Assembly: GCA_013400155.1 (NCBI GenBank)
Contig: VXBM01001630.1
Coordinates: 5,166-69,165, forward strand
DNA length: 64,000 nucleotides
Direction: 5' to 3'
Source: Helopsaltes ochotensis
Lineage: Eukaryota; Chordata; Aves; Passeriformes; Locustellidae
Position numbers and translations under genes: made by a program. The notes beneath the pieces were generated by a model. It was not told the DNA's origin. It saw only the letters and a program-made list of their open reading frames with translations, and did no database searches. Positions 25,960-38,322 of the stretch are shown here, in pieces (positions within the stretch are counted from its first letter, which is position 1; each line of letters opens with the position of its first letter).

Positions 25960-28900
25960 ATGAGCCCGTGCTCAGCAGTTCTGAATTAAAGGCAGAATGC
26001 TGCAAAACTACTTAGGCAGAAAAAGATGTTGTTTTGCATTTCAATCACAAAAAAAAAAAGCAAAAAAAAAAAAAATTTCTTAATGTATTTAAATCTTGAG
26101 TTCAATCAGTCCTGCTTATCCACTCAGGGCATGATGGATAAATGTCCTGACATCCCAGGTGCTATATTTAACCTCCTGACATACCAGGCCTTAACAAGCA
26201 TTGCATCATTGGAAAAGGACATTTAAATACATATTTGTGCCACCGTGTCTGTTTTTAACCTACCACCAGTGAGCCCCTTCTCATTCTTTTCCCCATTTTT
26301 CACCTTTTCCAGGCTCCTCTGCCCCAGCACTTTTTGGTTTAATGTATGGAAATACTGCAGAGAGCATTTTTACCAAAAATTAGGAAGGGCTGGGTTGGAC
26401 AAATGCGAAAGATTGTCTTCAAATTAAACATACATTTATTTCTCTGACCCCTCCATTTTTACAGCTGGCCAATCTTTTTTTCTGCTGGATGAAACCAGGC
26501 TGGGAGCACAGGCCTTGTTGGGATTTGGTCTTGGCTTACAAACAAAAAGGTTTTTAGGAAAGGATACATGCTCTAGCAAGAATTCCACTTTCACATCAAC
26601 GCTGCTCATCCTCTTTCTCAAAGTATTAATGGAAAGCATCAGATCATCCCAAAGAACATTCTTGGGGGCAGCGAATCCAAGTGCTGTGAGTAGATCACCT
26701 CCAGTGTCTTATCCTCAGGTTTATTTTTTGATGCTGACGGGCTGGTGTGGGGCGAGCAGCAGCACAAGGCAGGGGCTGCGAGGTGTGCAGTCACTCCCTG
26801 TGCTGCTGGGACTCAAAAAGACTTTGCTGGAAGAGGAGGAATAAAGGAATATTGATATGATTGATACGGAACCAAAATTCATTTTATGCTTCCCGGTGTT
26901 CCTGCACAGAGAAAGAACTGTGGCCTCACCGATCAAATTGTTTGCGTAGAGGCCCAAACTTTTTAGTATTGAAAGTGTCCCACCAGAATATTTCAATGAC
27001 TGAATCAAAAGGCAATTCAAAGTGGGAAAAAATACAAACAAACCCAAACTGAAAAGAAAAAGAACAAGGTGCCAAATATTGGTTAACTTTTTTCATGGTA
27101 AGATTGATAGAGAAGTCACATGAACAAATGCACCTCCAGCTGGTTGTAGAAACTTAAAAATTAGGTTAATATTTAAACCCCTCAACAGTGAGGATATAAA
27201 ATCAGAGTGTAAAAGATCCTGTATATCGACACAAGATCTCCCATTGGCATGAGGAGAGTTCTCCTCAGCATCTGTCACAGCCTCCCCTCTTCTTTACTTA
27301 GGGCCTTTGAGAATCCTAAAAGAAAATATTTATCCACCAGATGATGTCAAACAGCCTAATTTATCTCCCTGCTAATGCTCCCAAGACAGCCACAGGGTCT
27401 TAGACATGGGTGCTCATCAGAAAGAAGATACAGCAAAGGCAAACGTCCTCAAGAATCCAAAGCCAGCTCTGATTGTATTGATCAGATTTCCTACCGGGAG
27501 CTGGCGAGGGAAGCTGGGATACAGCACCCAACTCCACATATTCAGGGTTTGGAATATTAATATCAGTTACTATAAACTAGGAAAGGAGAAGGTGAGGTTC
27601 TTCTCGAATCTTTTCTTCTTCCTGCTATTTATAAGACAAATAAACTTTTATATTTTTAGAGCAGAGGTACAAATATCAGCTGTAAATGCCAACGAAAAGC
27701 CCTGATGGGCAGCCACAGTTTCAGCTCTTACCCTGCCTCCCACACTTGTCCCTTTGGACAAGTCTCTGCCTCACTACTCTGCAATAAAAGAACACAGCTC
27801 TTTTATCTTTTAAAGACAAACTTGTTCATTATTAGCACCATTTTGCAAATCATTACAGCAACTACAGTGAGAGATGTTACTACATAAGCAGATGGATCTG
27901 TTTGGGATTGTCCCATTCTTGGGAGTGTCAAGGCCAGGTTGGGCCTGATTTACTGCACCTGCTGCACTGATGGTGCTTTTTCCTCCCCAGGGTGGGTTAT
28001 TGTTGAGGAAATACAAAATATTCCTTCTTGGAATATTCCTTCTTGGAAGAAATTCCTTCTTGATGCTCCCCCTCAGGTGCCTGCACACAACTGTCCCACC
28101 CCAGCACCCCAAGTGCTGCTGCCACGAGGGCACATTCCACTTTTCTCACAACATGCCAGCCTCAAATTTCACCTCAGTTTTTCAAACCTACTGCTTTCCA
28201 TATCCACCCTTCTGCTGGCTTCTCACTGAACTCCTTGCAGTGAATTTAGAGCAGTGCTGTTGTTTCTTCCAGAACCGAGCTGAAACAATTTATGGAGAAA
28301 CCATAACCCAGGCCAGGTTCATTTCCATCCCAGAGCACACTCAGGTCGTTCCATCAGTGTTCACATTTGTGCCAAAGCTCAGCAGCAGGGAGGTTCCACG
28401 TGGGGTTGTCCAGCCCTGCCAGCTTTCCACATCACCCCAACAGGCAGCAGCAAAGGGATGGATTAGCACAGCCACAACACAGAGGCATTCCCTGCTGGAA
28501 ATCCTCTGGGATGGAGGGACAGGGCTGAACATCCCTTTGAACCTTCATTCTGCAATCCCCTCTGCTGCTTTTCCAGTTCAGCCATTGCCCCGATACTGCT
28601 GAAAGATGTTCGTGTGTGAAAACAGAGGGAAGAAATCCAATATTTGCTCCCACACCCCTTTTCACCAAGGACATGCCTTCATTCCAAGAGGGAACAAACT
28701 CTGAATGCAAAGCTGTGATTGAGGTAAAATTGTGATGGAGTCCTCCTCACCTTTTTTCTCCTTGGGCAATTTTAGGAAAAGTGTTACCATCCCTCTTCCC
28801 CGTTCCAAGGGTTTTCCAGTTAGCACAGGGTTCATTTGTGGAGTTTCCAGCGAAATCATGGCCTCATGATCCTCCCTGCCTCCGGATCCCTCTGACTCCC

Positions 28901-29815
28901 CTGCAGAGTAGTTCCCACAGTCTATGGAAAATCAAACGTGGAAAAGCAATTCACGGGCTGTGACAAAAATTGTGCATGGATCACAGAAGCTGCTGCACAA
29001 GAAGGTCAAGATTTAGATCAAAGCTCAATGAATCTACTCAAGAAATCCCAGAATTACCAAATCTTCCCACTGACAGGCACCTTCAGCCTCCTCACCTGGA
29101 GGATGCTGAACCAGAGCTCACGTCCCATGTCCCGGCCTTTGGCAAACTGCAACCTGTGTCTGAGACTTCTTTTTAAAATATTCCCTCTCACTCTGCTGAT
29201 TTAAAAGGAACATATTTATATGAAAGGTTCAAACACCTCTGACTGTAAAACGAGGGGAGAAAAGGCAACGTGCTTCAAATTCCTGGCGTTGCTGAGGTGG
29301 TAGCTCATAGCCTGAAATACAACCTGCAATAGTCCATAAAATATTAAGACTGCTTGCTGGCTGTGGCCAGGAATACTCTGCAGCAGCAGTTCCCAGGGGC
29401 AGAACGCTCTGTGAAAGGTCACTAACACAGCACTGAGGTCACCAGCATAACAACCACCAGGAGTAATTCTTCTCTGCACTATTATTAACAGCACGGAGCA
29501 GCCACCAGGAATCTGCCGGGCTCCCACTGCTCTGCAACAGCTCCAGACAATAAAACCCAGAAGATAAAACTTCGTTACTGCACCAAGAAAGGGACATTTA
29601 ATCACTGCAAGGAATGATAACATCACCAATTACCTCCCCTCACTCACTTGGCGTGAGGCCGTGCTCTCCTGGGGGACATCTCCTCTCCTCGGTGGGGTAA
29701 CCTGCAGGAGCTCCTGAGCCAGCAGAAACTTCTGTCAACTGAACTGACCCCACTGATGTCCCACAGTGACACAAATGGGGATCCTACCTGAATAACTCAC
29801 ACCAGGGACAGCTGG
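25960..29815. other. Intergenic, mostly unrecognised
   Basis: Holds A-rich runs at 26049-26076, a small CR1 scrap near 27,915-27,950, and three tandem ATTCCTTCTTGGA-like units at 28,017-28,062. No coding exon, RNA gene or promoter could be supported on either strand. Confidence 0.5.
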
Positions 29816-29817
29816 AG

Positions 29818-30203
29818 CTGGGCTGGGGGAGCTGGGGGTGATCACCTGGGAAAGAGAAGCTGCAGGGAGAGCTCAGAGCTCCTGCCAGGGCCTGAAGGGG
29901 CTCCAGGAGAGCTGCAGAGGGACTGGGGACAAGGCAGGGAGGGACAGGACACAGGGAATGGCTCCCACTGCCAGAGGGCAGCGATGGATGGGAGATTGGG
30001 AAGGGATTCCTGGCTGGGAGGATGGAGAGACCCTGGCACAGAGTGCCCAGAGCAGCTGTGGCTGCCCCTGCATCCCTGGCAGTGTCCAAGGCCAGGTTGG
30101 AGCAGCCTGGGATAGTGGAAGGTGTCCCTGACTGTGGATGATGAAACTGGGTATCTTTGGGTCCCTTTGAACCCAAACCATTCTGTGATCTGTCATTCTA
30201 AGA
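29818..30203 (+). mobile_element. CR1 copy with intact 3' end (about 385 bp)
   Basis: Starts near GCTGGGCTGGGGGAGCTGGG, includes GGCTCCCACTGCCAGAGGGC and GTGTCCAAGGCCAGGTTGGA, and ends CCATTCTGTGATCTGTCATTCTAAG-like tail. Same subfamily as 58946-59322. Confidence 0.92.
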
Positions 30204-31439
30204 TTAACTCTGGAGGTTTGCTAAGGAAAGCTGTGCTCCTGCCCTCACCCTCACAGGAAGGTTGGAGGTGCCCCCAGCCCTGCCCAGCCCCACACCCCTC
30301 CGTGCACACCTCACCCAGGGCCACACACAGAGCTTTTCACCTTTGTCTCCTTCGGTGCCCAAAATGATCCGGGCTTCTTAATGCACTTTTTCTCTGCAAG
30401 GAGGGATCAAGGGGGAAGAAACCTTTATTCATTTAACAATTTTCCTTTCCAAGAATCTGGCAGACTTTCAGCTCTTTGAAAACCATTCCACGGGACGCTG
30501 AACTCCTGATGACTTCATGGGGCTTTTTATAAAGCGAGATAATGACAGTGGAGGGACAGAGGCAGCTGCACAATTCCCTGGCTGTGGCAGAGATGGCCCG
30601 AGCACCGCAGCCTTCGGCAAATCCATCACCCCACGGATGCCAGGAACGAGATGCTCATGGACAAGCAAGTTTCCAGGGAAGGACAGAACCCACCTTGCAC
30701 GTGGGAATGTCTTGTGACAGATCTCAAGCACATCCTCGCTGTCTGCTCATCAGGGCTACTGAAGGATGGGATGGTTTGATGCAATAATTCCCTTCACAGC
30801 CTGAAAAGTCAGTGCTGATCTTCCACAGGTTACACCACGTTGAACCTTTTCAGGGCTGGAGATTCCCGGGCAAGAGCATCTTTGCTGAAAAGCACAGTAA
30901 AGATTAAAAACCCAACCTAACTCTTGCAGAAGTGTTGTTAATCCACAGATTTCCGAGCAACAAACACGGAACAAATATTTTTGTGTACTGAGGTTTTTTT
31001 TGGCTGTGACACTGCAAATCAAGTAAATAATTTTTCAGGTTTGAATGGAATTGTTCCTGCAATGACACAGTTTTCCTGCTGTTGACAGCCAACAAAACGT
31101 TCTGTGTAAAAACAACCCATCCCTTCACCATGGAGAAATACCAGAAAACACAAAAATATCACATTTACTGAAGGAGGATATTTTTAAAAAGCAGAAACAG
31201 GATAGACTAAGGCAACACTAAAGCTAGATTGTCCCAGGCACTGCAGGAGCCCAGTGGAACAGCACGAAATTGTCATGACTGTCTATGATAAAAGTTCACC
31301 CTAAGAGATAAAAAGTAACTTCAGGGGTTTACTGGTCTGTGAAACAGATCATTAAATTACTCAGTCACGTTTATTTGGGGTTCAGCAGCACATTCAGCTG
31401 ATGGCCTGCAAAAGCACACCCAGCACAGAGATGGACAGG

Positions 31440-31700
31440 GATAACCCCACAGCAGGGGAGGAACAAGATGAGGAAATGGCCTCAAGCTGTGCCAGGGGAA
31501 AGTCAGGCTGGATATTGGGGGAAATTCCTTCATGGGTAGGGCTGTCCAGCCCCGGCAGAGGTGGAGTCCCCATCCCTGGAGGGATTCAAAGCCCTGTGGA
31601 TCTGGCTCTTGGGGACATGGGGCAGTGGTGGCCTGGGCAGTGCTGGGGATGGTTGGACTCCGTGATCTTGGAGGGTTTTTCCAACCCCAGTGACTCTGGG
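31440..31700 (+). mobile_element. CR1 copy, forward, second subfamily
   Basis: GCCTCAAGCTGTGCCAGGGG, GTGGAGTCCCCATCCCTGGA and GGTTGGACTCCGTGATCTTG define a different CR1 3' subfamily from the one at 29818. Confidence 0.9.
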
Positions 31701-31989
31701 GTTCCTTGCTCCACAAACAAAGTTTTCCCTTGTTTGCCTTGTGTAACAGCAGTTCTATGACAGTGACTTCCCCAAGCCCCACCCAAGTGATTGTGGCACT
31801 ACAGGGAAGGAGGGGAGCAGGGGATTTCTTTCGGTGGCTGCACTGGCCTGAAGAGTTTCATTCCCTCGGACGTGGCAAAATAAACTCCTTCATTTGGAGT
31901 ATTTGGTAATAAAAAGGAGGATCCTGCCCCCATCTGGCCTCCCTGGCAGGGAGCAGCCTGAGGGGGAGCTGGAGCAAGAAACCCCAGAT

Positions 31990-32120
31990 TCACAGAGCAG
32001 CAAATCCTGCTTTGGAAGGGACTCGCAGGGATCATCAAATGCAGCTCCTGGCCCTGCACAGGACAGCCACAAGAACCCTGCCCAGCATCTCTGGAGTGCT
32101 GGCAGGAGGGGAACCCTGAC
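31990..32120 (-). mobile_element. CR1 fragment, reverse
   Basis: TTTGGAAGGGACTCGCAGGG followed by ATCATCAAATGCAGCTCCTG and a GCACAGGACAGCCACAAGAA stretch match the reverse of a CR1 3' region. Confidence 0.65.
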
Positions 32121-32954
32121 TGCCCAGCCTCTCTCTGTGCTCAGACAGAGTAATTCAGTAGTTCAGTACTCAGTAATTCCAGCTTTGGATGCAGGTTGGA
32201 TGGCAGGGAAGAGGAGATAATTCCAACCTTCCTGGAGCGGCTCCAGCCCTGCCATGGCTTGTTTGGGATGCAGATGGCTCCGACCGTGCTGCGTCCTGGG
32301 AATATCGGCCCTGCCATCTGCCAGGGCATGGGGAGGGACCACAGTGCCCTCAGCAAAGCTGTGCCCACCGCCAGGAAACACAACAACAGTGGCTTCGTTC
32401 CCTTTGCCTCCCTAAATCCCTGCCACGCCGCAGATTCCGGGCCACTGCCAGGCAGAGACGCCTTCTGACAAAATGACCCAGCCTCAGGGCTGGGCTGTCC
32501 CTTCCCCAGGGCTGGGAGGAGGAAAGGGGAGGAAAAACCCAATGGTCAGAATCCTGAGGGGCTCCTTGCTTTCAGAAAAGCAGAAATAAGGCTTCATTTT
32601 AAATCCCCAAGCCCAGATATCCTCCAGCCCCTTCCCCCTCTCCCTGCTCCAGCCACGCTGTCATTCCTTCACTGGCTCAGCATGGAACAGTGCTTGCTGC
32701 TGCTCCTGGCAGGAAAATCCTGCAAGAATGGGATTTCCCCACCTTATCTTGGTTAAAAGAGACCTAACTTACCAATATGAACAGTTTATGCATTATCCCA
32801 GCGTTCTCCTAAAAACACCAGGAATGAACGGTCTCAACACGTGGTGGAAAAATTGTGCTTGGATTGAGGCTGCCCTTGTCCACAGGATGGCAAAGAGGGG
32901 CTCCATGCTCCTGTCCTCCCTAGGGAATAGTCCACACTCGTGAACTCTGCAGCA

Positions 32955-33195
32955 CTCCAGGATTTTATCCTGGAGAAAAGGAAGCTCAGGGAAGAACTTG
33001 TTTTTATCTACAACTCACCTGAAAGGAGGGTGCCGCCACGTGGGGCTCAGGGGACAAGGGACAGGATGAGAGGGAACAGCCTCCAGCTGTGTCAGGGGAG
33101 GGTTAAATCAGATGTTAGGGAAAATTTCTTCCTGGAAAGGGTTGTCCAGCCCTGGCAGGGCAGTGGTGGAGGGCCCATCCCTGTAGGACAGTTCA
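32955..33195 (+). mobile_element. CR1 fragment, forward, 3' truncated
   Basis: ATCCTGGAGAAAAGGAAGCT, ACAACTCACCTGAAAGGAGG, CAGCTGTGTCAGGGGAGGGT and CCCATCCCTGTAGGAC lie in CR1 order; the 3' tail is missing. DNA from 32,120 to 32,950 holds nothing I can name. Confidence 0.85.
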
Positions 33196-33699
33196 GACAC
33201 TGGGATTTCTCAGAAGATTTGCACATCAAGCTAAGTTCAGGACTTTTCCTCCACTCATGACCTGAACCTGTTCACTGGCACCTCTGGCATCCCAGGCACA
33301 GTGGATCTCCAGGAATTTCCCCGGCCAGCTCCTCACAGACACTTTGGTTTATTTGCTGCTTACACAGCTCTGATTTCCACCCATCAACTCAGGCTTCAAA
33401 GCCAAACCCACGGGAAATGACACAACATCTGTGAGGGTCCCACAGCACAAGGCCCTCCCTCAGAACTCTTCAACATTTACACTAAATCTGTACTTCTGTA
33501 CACAACTTTCGACAGTTTTCATTGTTCCCAAGGAAATTTGCCTGACGTTTTTCCATGACCTCTTTACATGACCCCACGAGTTGCCTACATATATATACAT
33601 GCACACATATATATTTGAAAGAGAAAAAAACCCTTCCAGTTCTGAAGAACAAAGGTAAAAACTGTCAGAACTGAAAAATTAATGATGAGAATTAACTGT

Positions 33700-33709
33700 C
33701 TTTATTGTC
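33700..33709 (-). terminator. Candidate distal ARL5A polyadenylation signal
   Basis: AATAAAG on the minus strand, followed downstream by a T-rich TAATTTTTCAG stretch. If used, the ARL5A 3' UTR would be about 7.2 kb and would include the CR1 at 34228 and the 39-bp minisatellite. Other AATAAA or ATTAAA hits nearer the stop (near 37,613, 36,046 and 35,690) compete; none can be preferred from sequence alone. Confidence 0.25.
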
Positions 33710-34227
33710 AATATTGTTGACTACTCTGTAGCTTTACACGTATTTCATCCCCATATTGTAACAAAAACATATTCAGGAAAACTCAATACAGACTGTGCAA
33801 CAGGAGAGTAGCGACACAACCAGTAATTTAAAAAGTGGTAATAGCATCAAGAAAGTATTAGTTATTAAATTAATTTAAAAGGCATTATTTGAAAAACAGC
33901 AATGAAGGAGAGCTCAGCAGTCTTAACTTTTATACACTCAAGAAAAAGAGCCAAAGGGTAACAGTTTCTGTTAAAAAGCCTATTCACAGTCTCACACACC
34001 GGGCGCAAAGGCCTAAGGAATGCACAGCTGGGCTAGACCAGACAAAAATAATGTGTGAGAATGGTGGCTTCTCTTTTAATCACCTAGCATTTAACTGGGT
34101 TCCAAGGAAAACTAAGAGCGATTTTCAGAAGTTATAGCAAAGTCAAGGAATAATGGAGTTAAAAGGAACAGGACCTGGCTTTAAGGCAGCTCAGAATTCC
34201 TTCACCCGCCACAAAAATGTCCCAGGA

Positions 34228-34440
34228 GAATCACGGAATCCCAGACTGGCTTGGGTTGGAAGGGACCTTAAAGATCATTTCATTCCAACAGGCAGGGACA
34301 CCTCCCCCTATCCCAGGCTGCTCCAAGCCCCTTCCAGCCTGGCCTGGGACACTTGCAGGGACCCAGGGACAGCCCCAGCTGCTCTGGGCAGGCAGAGCAG
34401 CAGCACTGGGGAGGAACTGGAGGCAGAGCCCACCCTGCTG
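34228..34440 (-). mobile_element. CR1 copy, reverse, intact 3' end
   Basis: Starts at AATCACGGAATCCCAGACTG and runs through TTGGGTTGGAAGGGACCTTA and GGGACAGCCCCAGCTGCTCT. Confidence 0.92.
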
Positions 34441-34617
34441 GGAAAAGCGTGTCCCAAAGGAAAGCAGCTCCAGCCAGCCCAGCTAGAAGCGGAGGTGGGA
34501 GGATAAGGAATGTGGGAAGGCATTTTTGCCTTCTCCTGCACCATCCTGACAGGGGGGGTTGCTGCAATCCCTTATTCCTCAGAACTCCGAGAACTCCGTC
34601 CGCCTGTGTGTTATTTA

Positions 34618-35142
34618 CAGGGAGGTTATTGTGGGATCACCCCACAGACACAGCTCCTGCAGCTGGAGGGACCCAAGGAGGTTATTCCATGGGATCACCC
34701 CATGAAGGGACCCAAGGAGGTTATTCCATAGGATCACCCCATGAAGGGACCCAAGGAGGTTNNNNNNNNNNNNNNNNNNNNNNNNNNNNNNNNNNNNNNN
34801 NNNNNNNNNNNNNNNNNNNNNNNNNNNNNNNNNNNNNNNNNNNNNNNNNNNNNNNNNNNNNNNNNNNNNNNNNNNNNNNNNNNNNNNNNNNNNNNNNNNN
34901 NNNNNNNNNNNNNNNNNNNNNNNNNNAGGGACCCAAGGAGGTTATTCCATGGGATCACCCCATGAAGGGACCCAAGGAGGTTATTCCACGGGATCACCCC
35001 ACAGATGCAGCTGGAAGGGACTGAAGGAAGTTACTCCACGAGATCACCCCATGAAGGGACCCAAGGAGGTTATTCCACGGGATCACCCCATGGAATTACC
35101 CCACAGACACAGCTCCTGCAGCTGGAAGGGACCCAAGGAGCC
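34618..35142. repeat. 39-bp minisatellite interrupted by a gap
   Basis: Unit AGGGACCCAAGGAGGTTATT then CCATGGGATCACCCCATGA, 39 bases. At least four near-identical units are visible plus variant longer units carrying ACAGCTCCTGCAGCTGGA. Each unit holds the inverted repeat CATGGG...CCCATG. 39 is a multiple of three, so frames stay open; I do not regard them as coding. Confidence 0.95.
34762..34926. other. Assembly gap (165 N)
   Basis: A run of N inside the 39-bp minisatellite, so the true copy number is unknown. Confidence 1.
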
Positions 35143-35204
35143 CCAAATCCCCACGCAGGGCTGGTGTGGCAGCAGGGCTGGGCAGGAACACCCCTCACAC
35201 AACC

Positions 35205-35300
35205 CTGGGATCACCGAGGCTGGAAAAGCCCCCCAAAGTCACCGACTCCAACCTGTGCCCGACCTCCCCCGGGCACCCAGACCCGAGGTCTGAGTGCCAC
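35205..35300 (-). mobile_element. CR1 fragment, reverse
   Basis: GGGATCACCGAGGCTGGAAA, ACTCCAACCTGTGCCCGACC and GGTCTGAGTGCCACACCCAG follow CR1 order. Confidence 0.7.
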
Positions 35301-38205
35301 ACCCAGCCCGAGTACAAAATTGGGAATTTGATCTCCTAAGGCAGCTTTGGCTCCATCTCTTTTGCTGTTCCAGAAGTTTCCTGCAGCCCCCCAGCCCTCA
35401 CAGATACCTGTGTGTGATCTGTGGGTATGGAAGAGGGGCACATCCCAGGGATTCAGCGTTTCTGACAGGAAAACAACATTTCACACTCATTTTAATTCCC
35501 ATTCTTGACACCAACCAGCACAGATTTATCACCAGATTCGCCCCAAACAAACCTCTCCAAACAAACCCCCCCATCACAGGCTGGGCAGACCAGCACATTG
35601 CACCCCAAAACCACCTAAACAGCCCCCCAAAAACATGTCAGAAATCACGTATTTGCTTGAAAACTTTCACTGCAACTCCCACACACAAAGTTTAATGCAA
35701 ACAGGCACATTTTGACAAGTGTTTTCAACTTAAAATCATAAATATTGGTCGGTTTTTACAAATTAGCAATTGACATCATCTGTAAATGCATTAAAATGAT
35801 GTTACAGAGCCCCCCAGCCCAAATTTGTATTTGCTCCACTTCAACAAGAATTAAGAGAATGGAACGAGTCCCCTTCAGCTGCACGAAAACCAGAGTTTGA
35901 AAGACAGAAAGTGGCAAAAGGGAAACAATTCAAGGAATGCTCTGATCAAATTGCAGGGGAGAAAAAAAAAAAAAAGTTGCTTAATAGAATCCTGGTTTTC
36001 CTTTACTAAAATAAATAGCTCTATAAAATGTTTTGGCTAAATGACTTTAATAGGCAGGCCTGAGCGCAGACACAGGAGCGCTCCAGCTGCGAGCTGCCAG
36101 CCCTCCCAAGGCTCGGGATTCATTTGGAGCCATCACTTCAGACATTCTGAAATGCAATTTGCTCGCAGTTAGCCACGTCCTGGCCGCCTTTCTTTCGGGA
36201 AGATGACAAAGTCTGGAGAGAAAGAGAGAGAGAGAGAAGTGCAAAGTCCAAGTGCTCAAAGGAAAGCCGAGCCCGCGGCGGGGATGGCGGCGGCCACGGG
36301 CGGATGTTCCTCTGCAAACAGCAGCCAGGACACACCTGGAGCAGCACCTGGGCACGGTTTGTGCCCCAGGATTGCAGGGGAGGGCTGGAACAGCAGCCCA
36401 GGAGAGCCCAGCCCGGCTCAGGGATGCTCAAACATCCACCACACCGGACAGTGACACCGGGGCTGTCCCCATTCCTCAGCCACGCACCCCAATCCCACAC
36501 CTCGTCACCCCCAGCCTGTGCTGGTTTCATTTTTTAACCTCCCCACAGAATCCAGCTTTTCTTGGCCTCCTCCTCAGAGGGGAGAACACCGAGCTGAAGA
36601 TGTCCAAGGTAGGATTTCCAGCCTTCCAGGTAAAGCAGCATTTTCTGGCTCCATCCAGCCCCAGCCGAGTTTTGTACATTTACAAACAGAAAAGCTTAAA
36701 AACCGCACCCAGCTCTGTCCTTACCCAAAATCTGGCTTAAAAGGCTCAGGGTGGTAAAGTGACTCCACTGTGGATAAAGCTACAATAGAAAAATTCCCTG
36801 GTAAGGCCCCCTTAAGGCAAGGAGAGAGTTCCTGCTCATGATTCTCACACATGAAATAAGAAGACACAGTGGCAGCCCCTTATAATTCATCATTTTTGGC
36901 CATTTCGTGTATTCACCACGATATATTCAAGTCACATCTGGATTTATAACCAGGCCACATCTGGATCATCACAGGAGTGCAAAGATATCTTCCTTCCTCC
37001 CTGCCCTGCCCGGGGGTGCAGCACTCCAGGCCTGCTCAGCACATCCATCTCAATTAGCTGAAAACGACTTTTCAGCCCTAATTAATCTGACAGTGCCAAA
37101 CTTCGTGTCCCACCAGCCAGTGAGGAAGGAACTGCTGCCACCAGGAGCTGTCCAAGGCCAAGGATTCCTGGACTGAGTTATTGAAACAGTCCCTTGACAG
37201 GAATTCCAGCCAGCCACCCTGAGACAAATTCAGCATTTCCTGTCCCAAAGCAAACTCGGTGATGCCTGATAAATGGAAAAGTGCTTGCAATGGCAGGGAT
37301 AGGAGAACTGTAACAAATTCATCACAAATCCTGTAAAAACTTGGGTGCAGGGAGGGGAAAACCCACTCATTTCCACACTCTGGGAGGCTTTTATAGATAC
37401 ATATCTCTATTTTAAGGGGGTGGGAATTGTGGCATAGGAAATAAAGCTGATTATGGAATGAGTTTTAGGCACTTGAGCTGCAGAGATGTGGAAGGTGCTC
37501 ATCAGGTGCATTCACCATTCACACACCTACACAAAGCTCAGCAGAGCAGCTACTCAGCCTCCCGAAAAGAAAAAAAAAAATTAAAGAATGAAGCTGTACA
37601 CATTCCCCAGGTTTATTTTCCACCTCTCCTCACAACTAAAGACCTGTCCAATTCCCAGATGCCAGAAGCAGCATATTCCAGAGATGATTTACCAAACTGA
37701 TGGTCTTCTAATACTGAAAGAAACATCTGAAGTACCAGATTATTGAAATGTGACCAGTTTTTTTTTTTTTTTTTGCTACTAAAATGCCATTTTGCAGCAT
37801 TACTTCAACAACTGTTTTTAAGGCCCCTCCCTTTTCCTAAGAATGGATTTCATGGAGAACAAAGGCAAAGCTTGAGCTTCAGCTGGAAGCCAAGGCAGCA
37901 GAACCCCGAGGTGAAACAACAGCATCACAGGCCAAGGTCACGGCTCAGGGCAAGACAATCCCTGCCCAACGATCCCCGAGGGGAGCAGCACTGAGGGAAA
38001 GTTCCCTGGCTTTTCTATGGACAGAGCTGGGAGAAAAATGGGAAATTCCCCTACAGGGAAAAGAAAAAAAAAGCTGTCAACAAGGAGCACTTACACAAAA
38101 CACCAAAGGCTCTAGAGATCAAAAGTTTGGCTGCTCTTCTCAGTGACTAAATTTAAAACGTTTCTAAGCTCACACACGTGCACTTCAAAGCACCATCACG
38201 GCAAA

Positions 38206-38322
38206 TATTCCAGGTGAGAGTCTGGAATTGATCACAGCAACCATTCCAGGTGAGAGTTTGGAAATGATCACAGAGTCTGGAATTGATCACAGCAACCATT
38301 CCAGGTGAGACTGGAATTGTCA
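38206..38322. repeat. 36-bp tandem repeat, about three units
   Basis: Unit ATTCCAGGTGAGAGTCTGGA then ATTGATCACAGCAACC; the second unit is cut short and the last is partial. Confidence 0.9.

Noticed and set aside
34353..35024. Long open frame through the 39-bp minisatellite
   Set aside because: It is open only because 39 is a multiple of three and the gap is filled with N.
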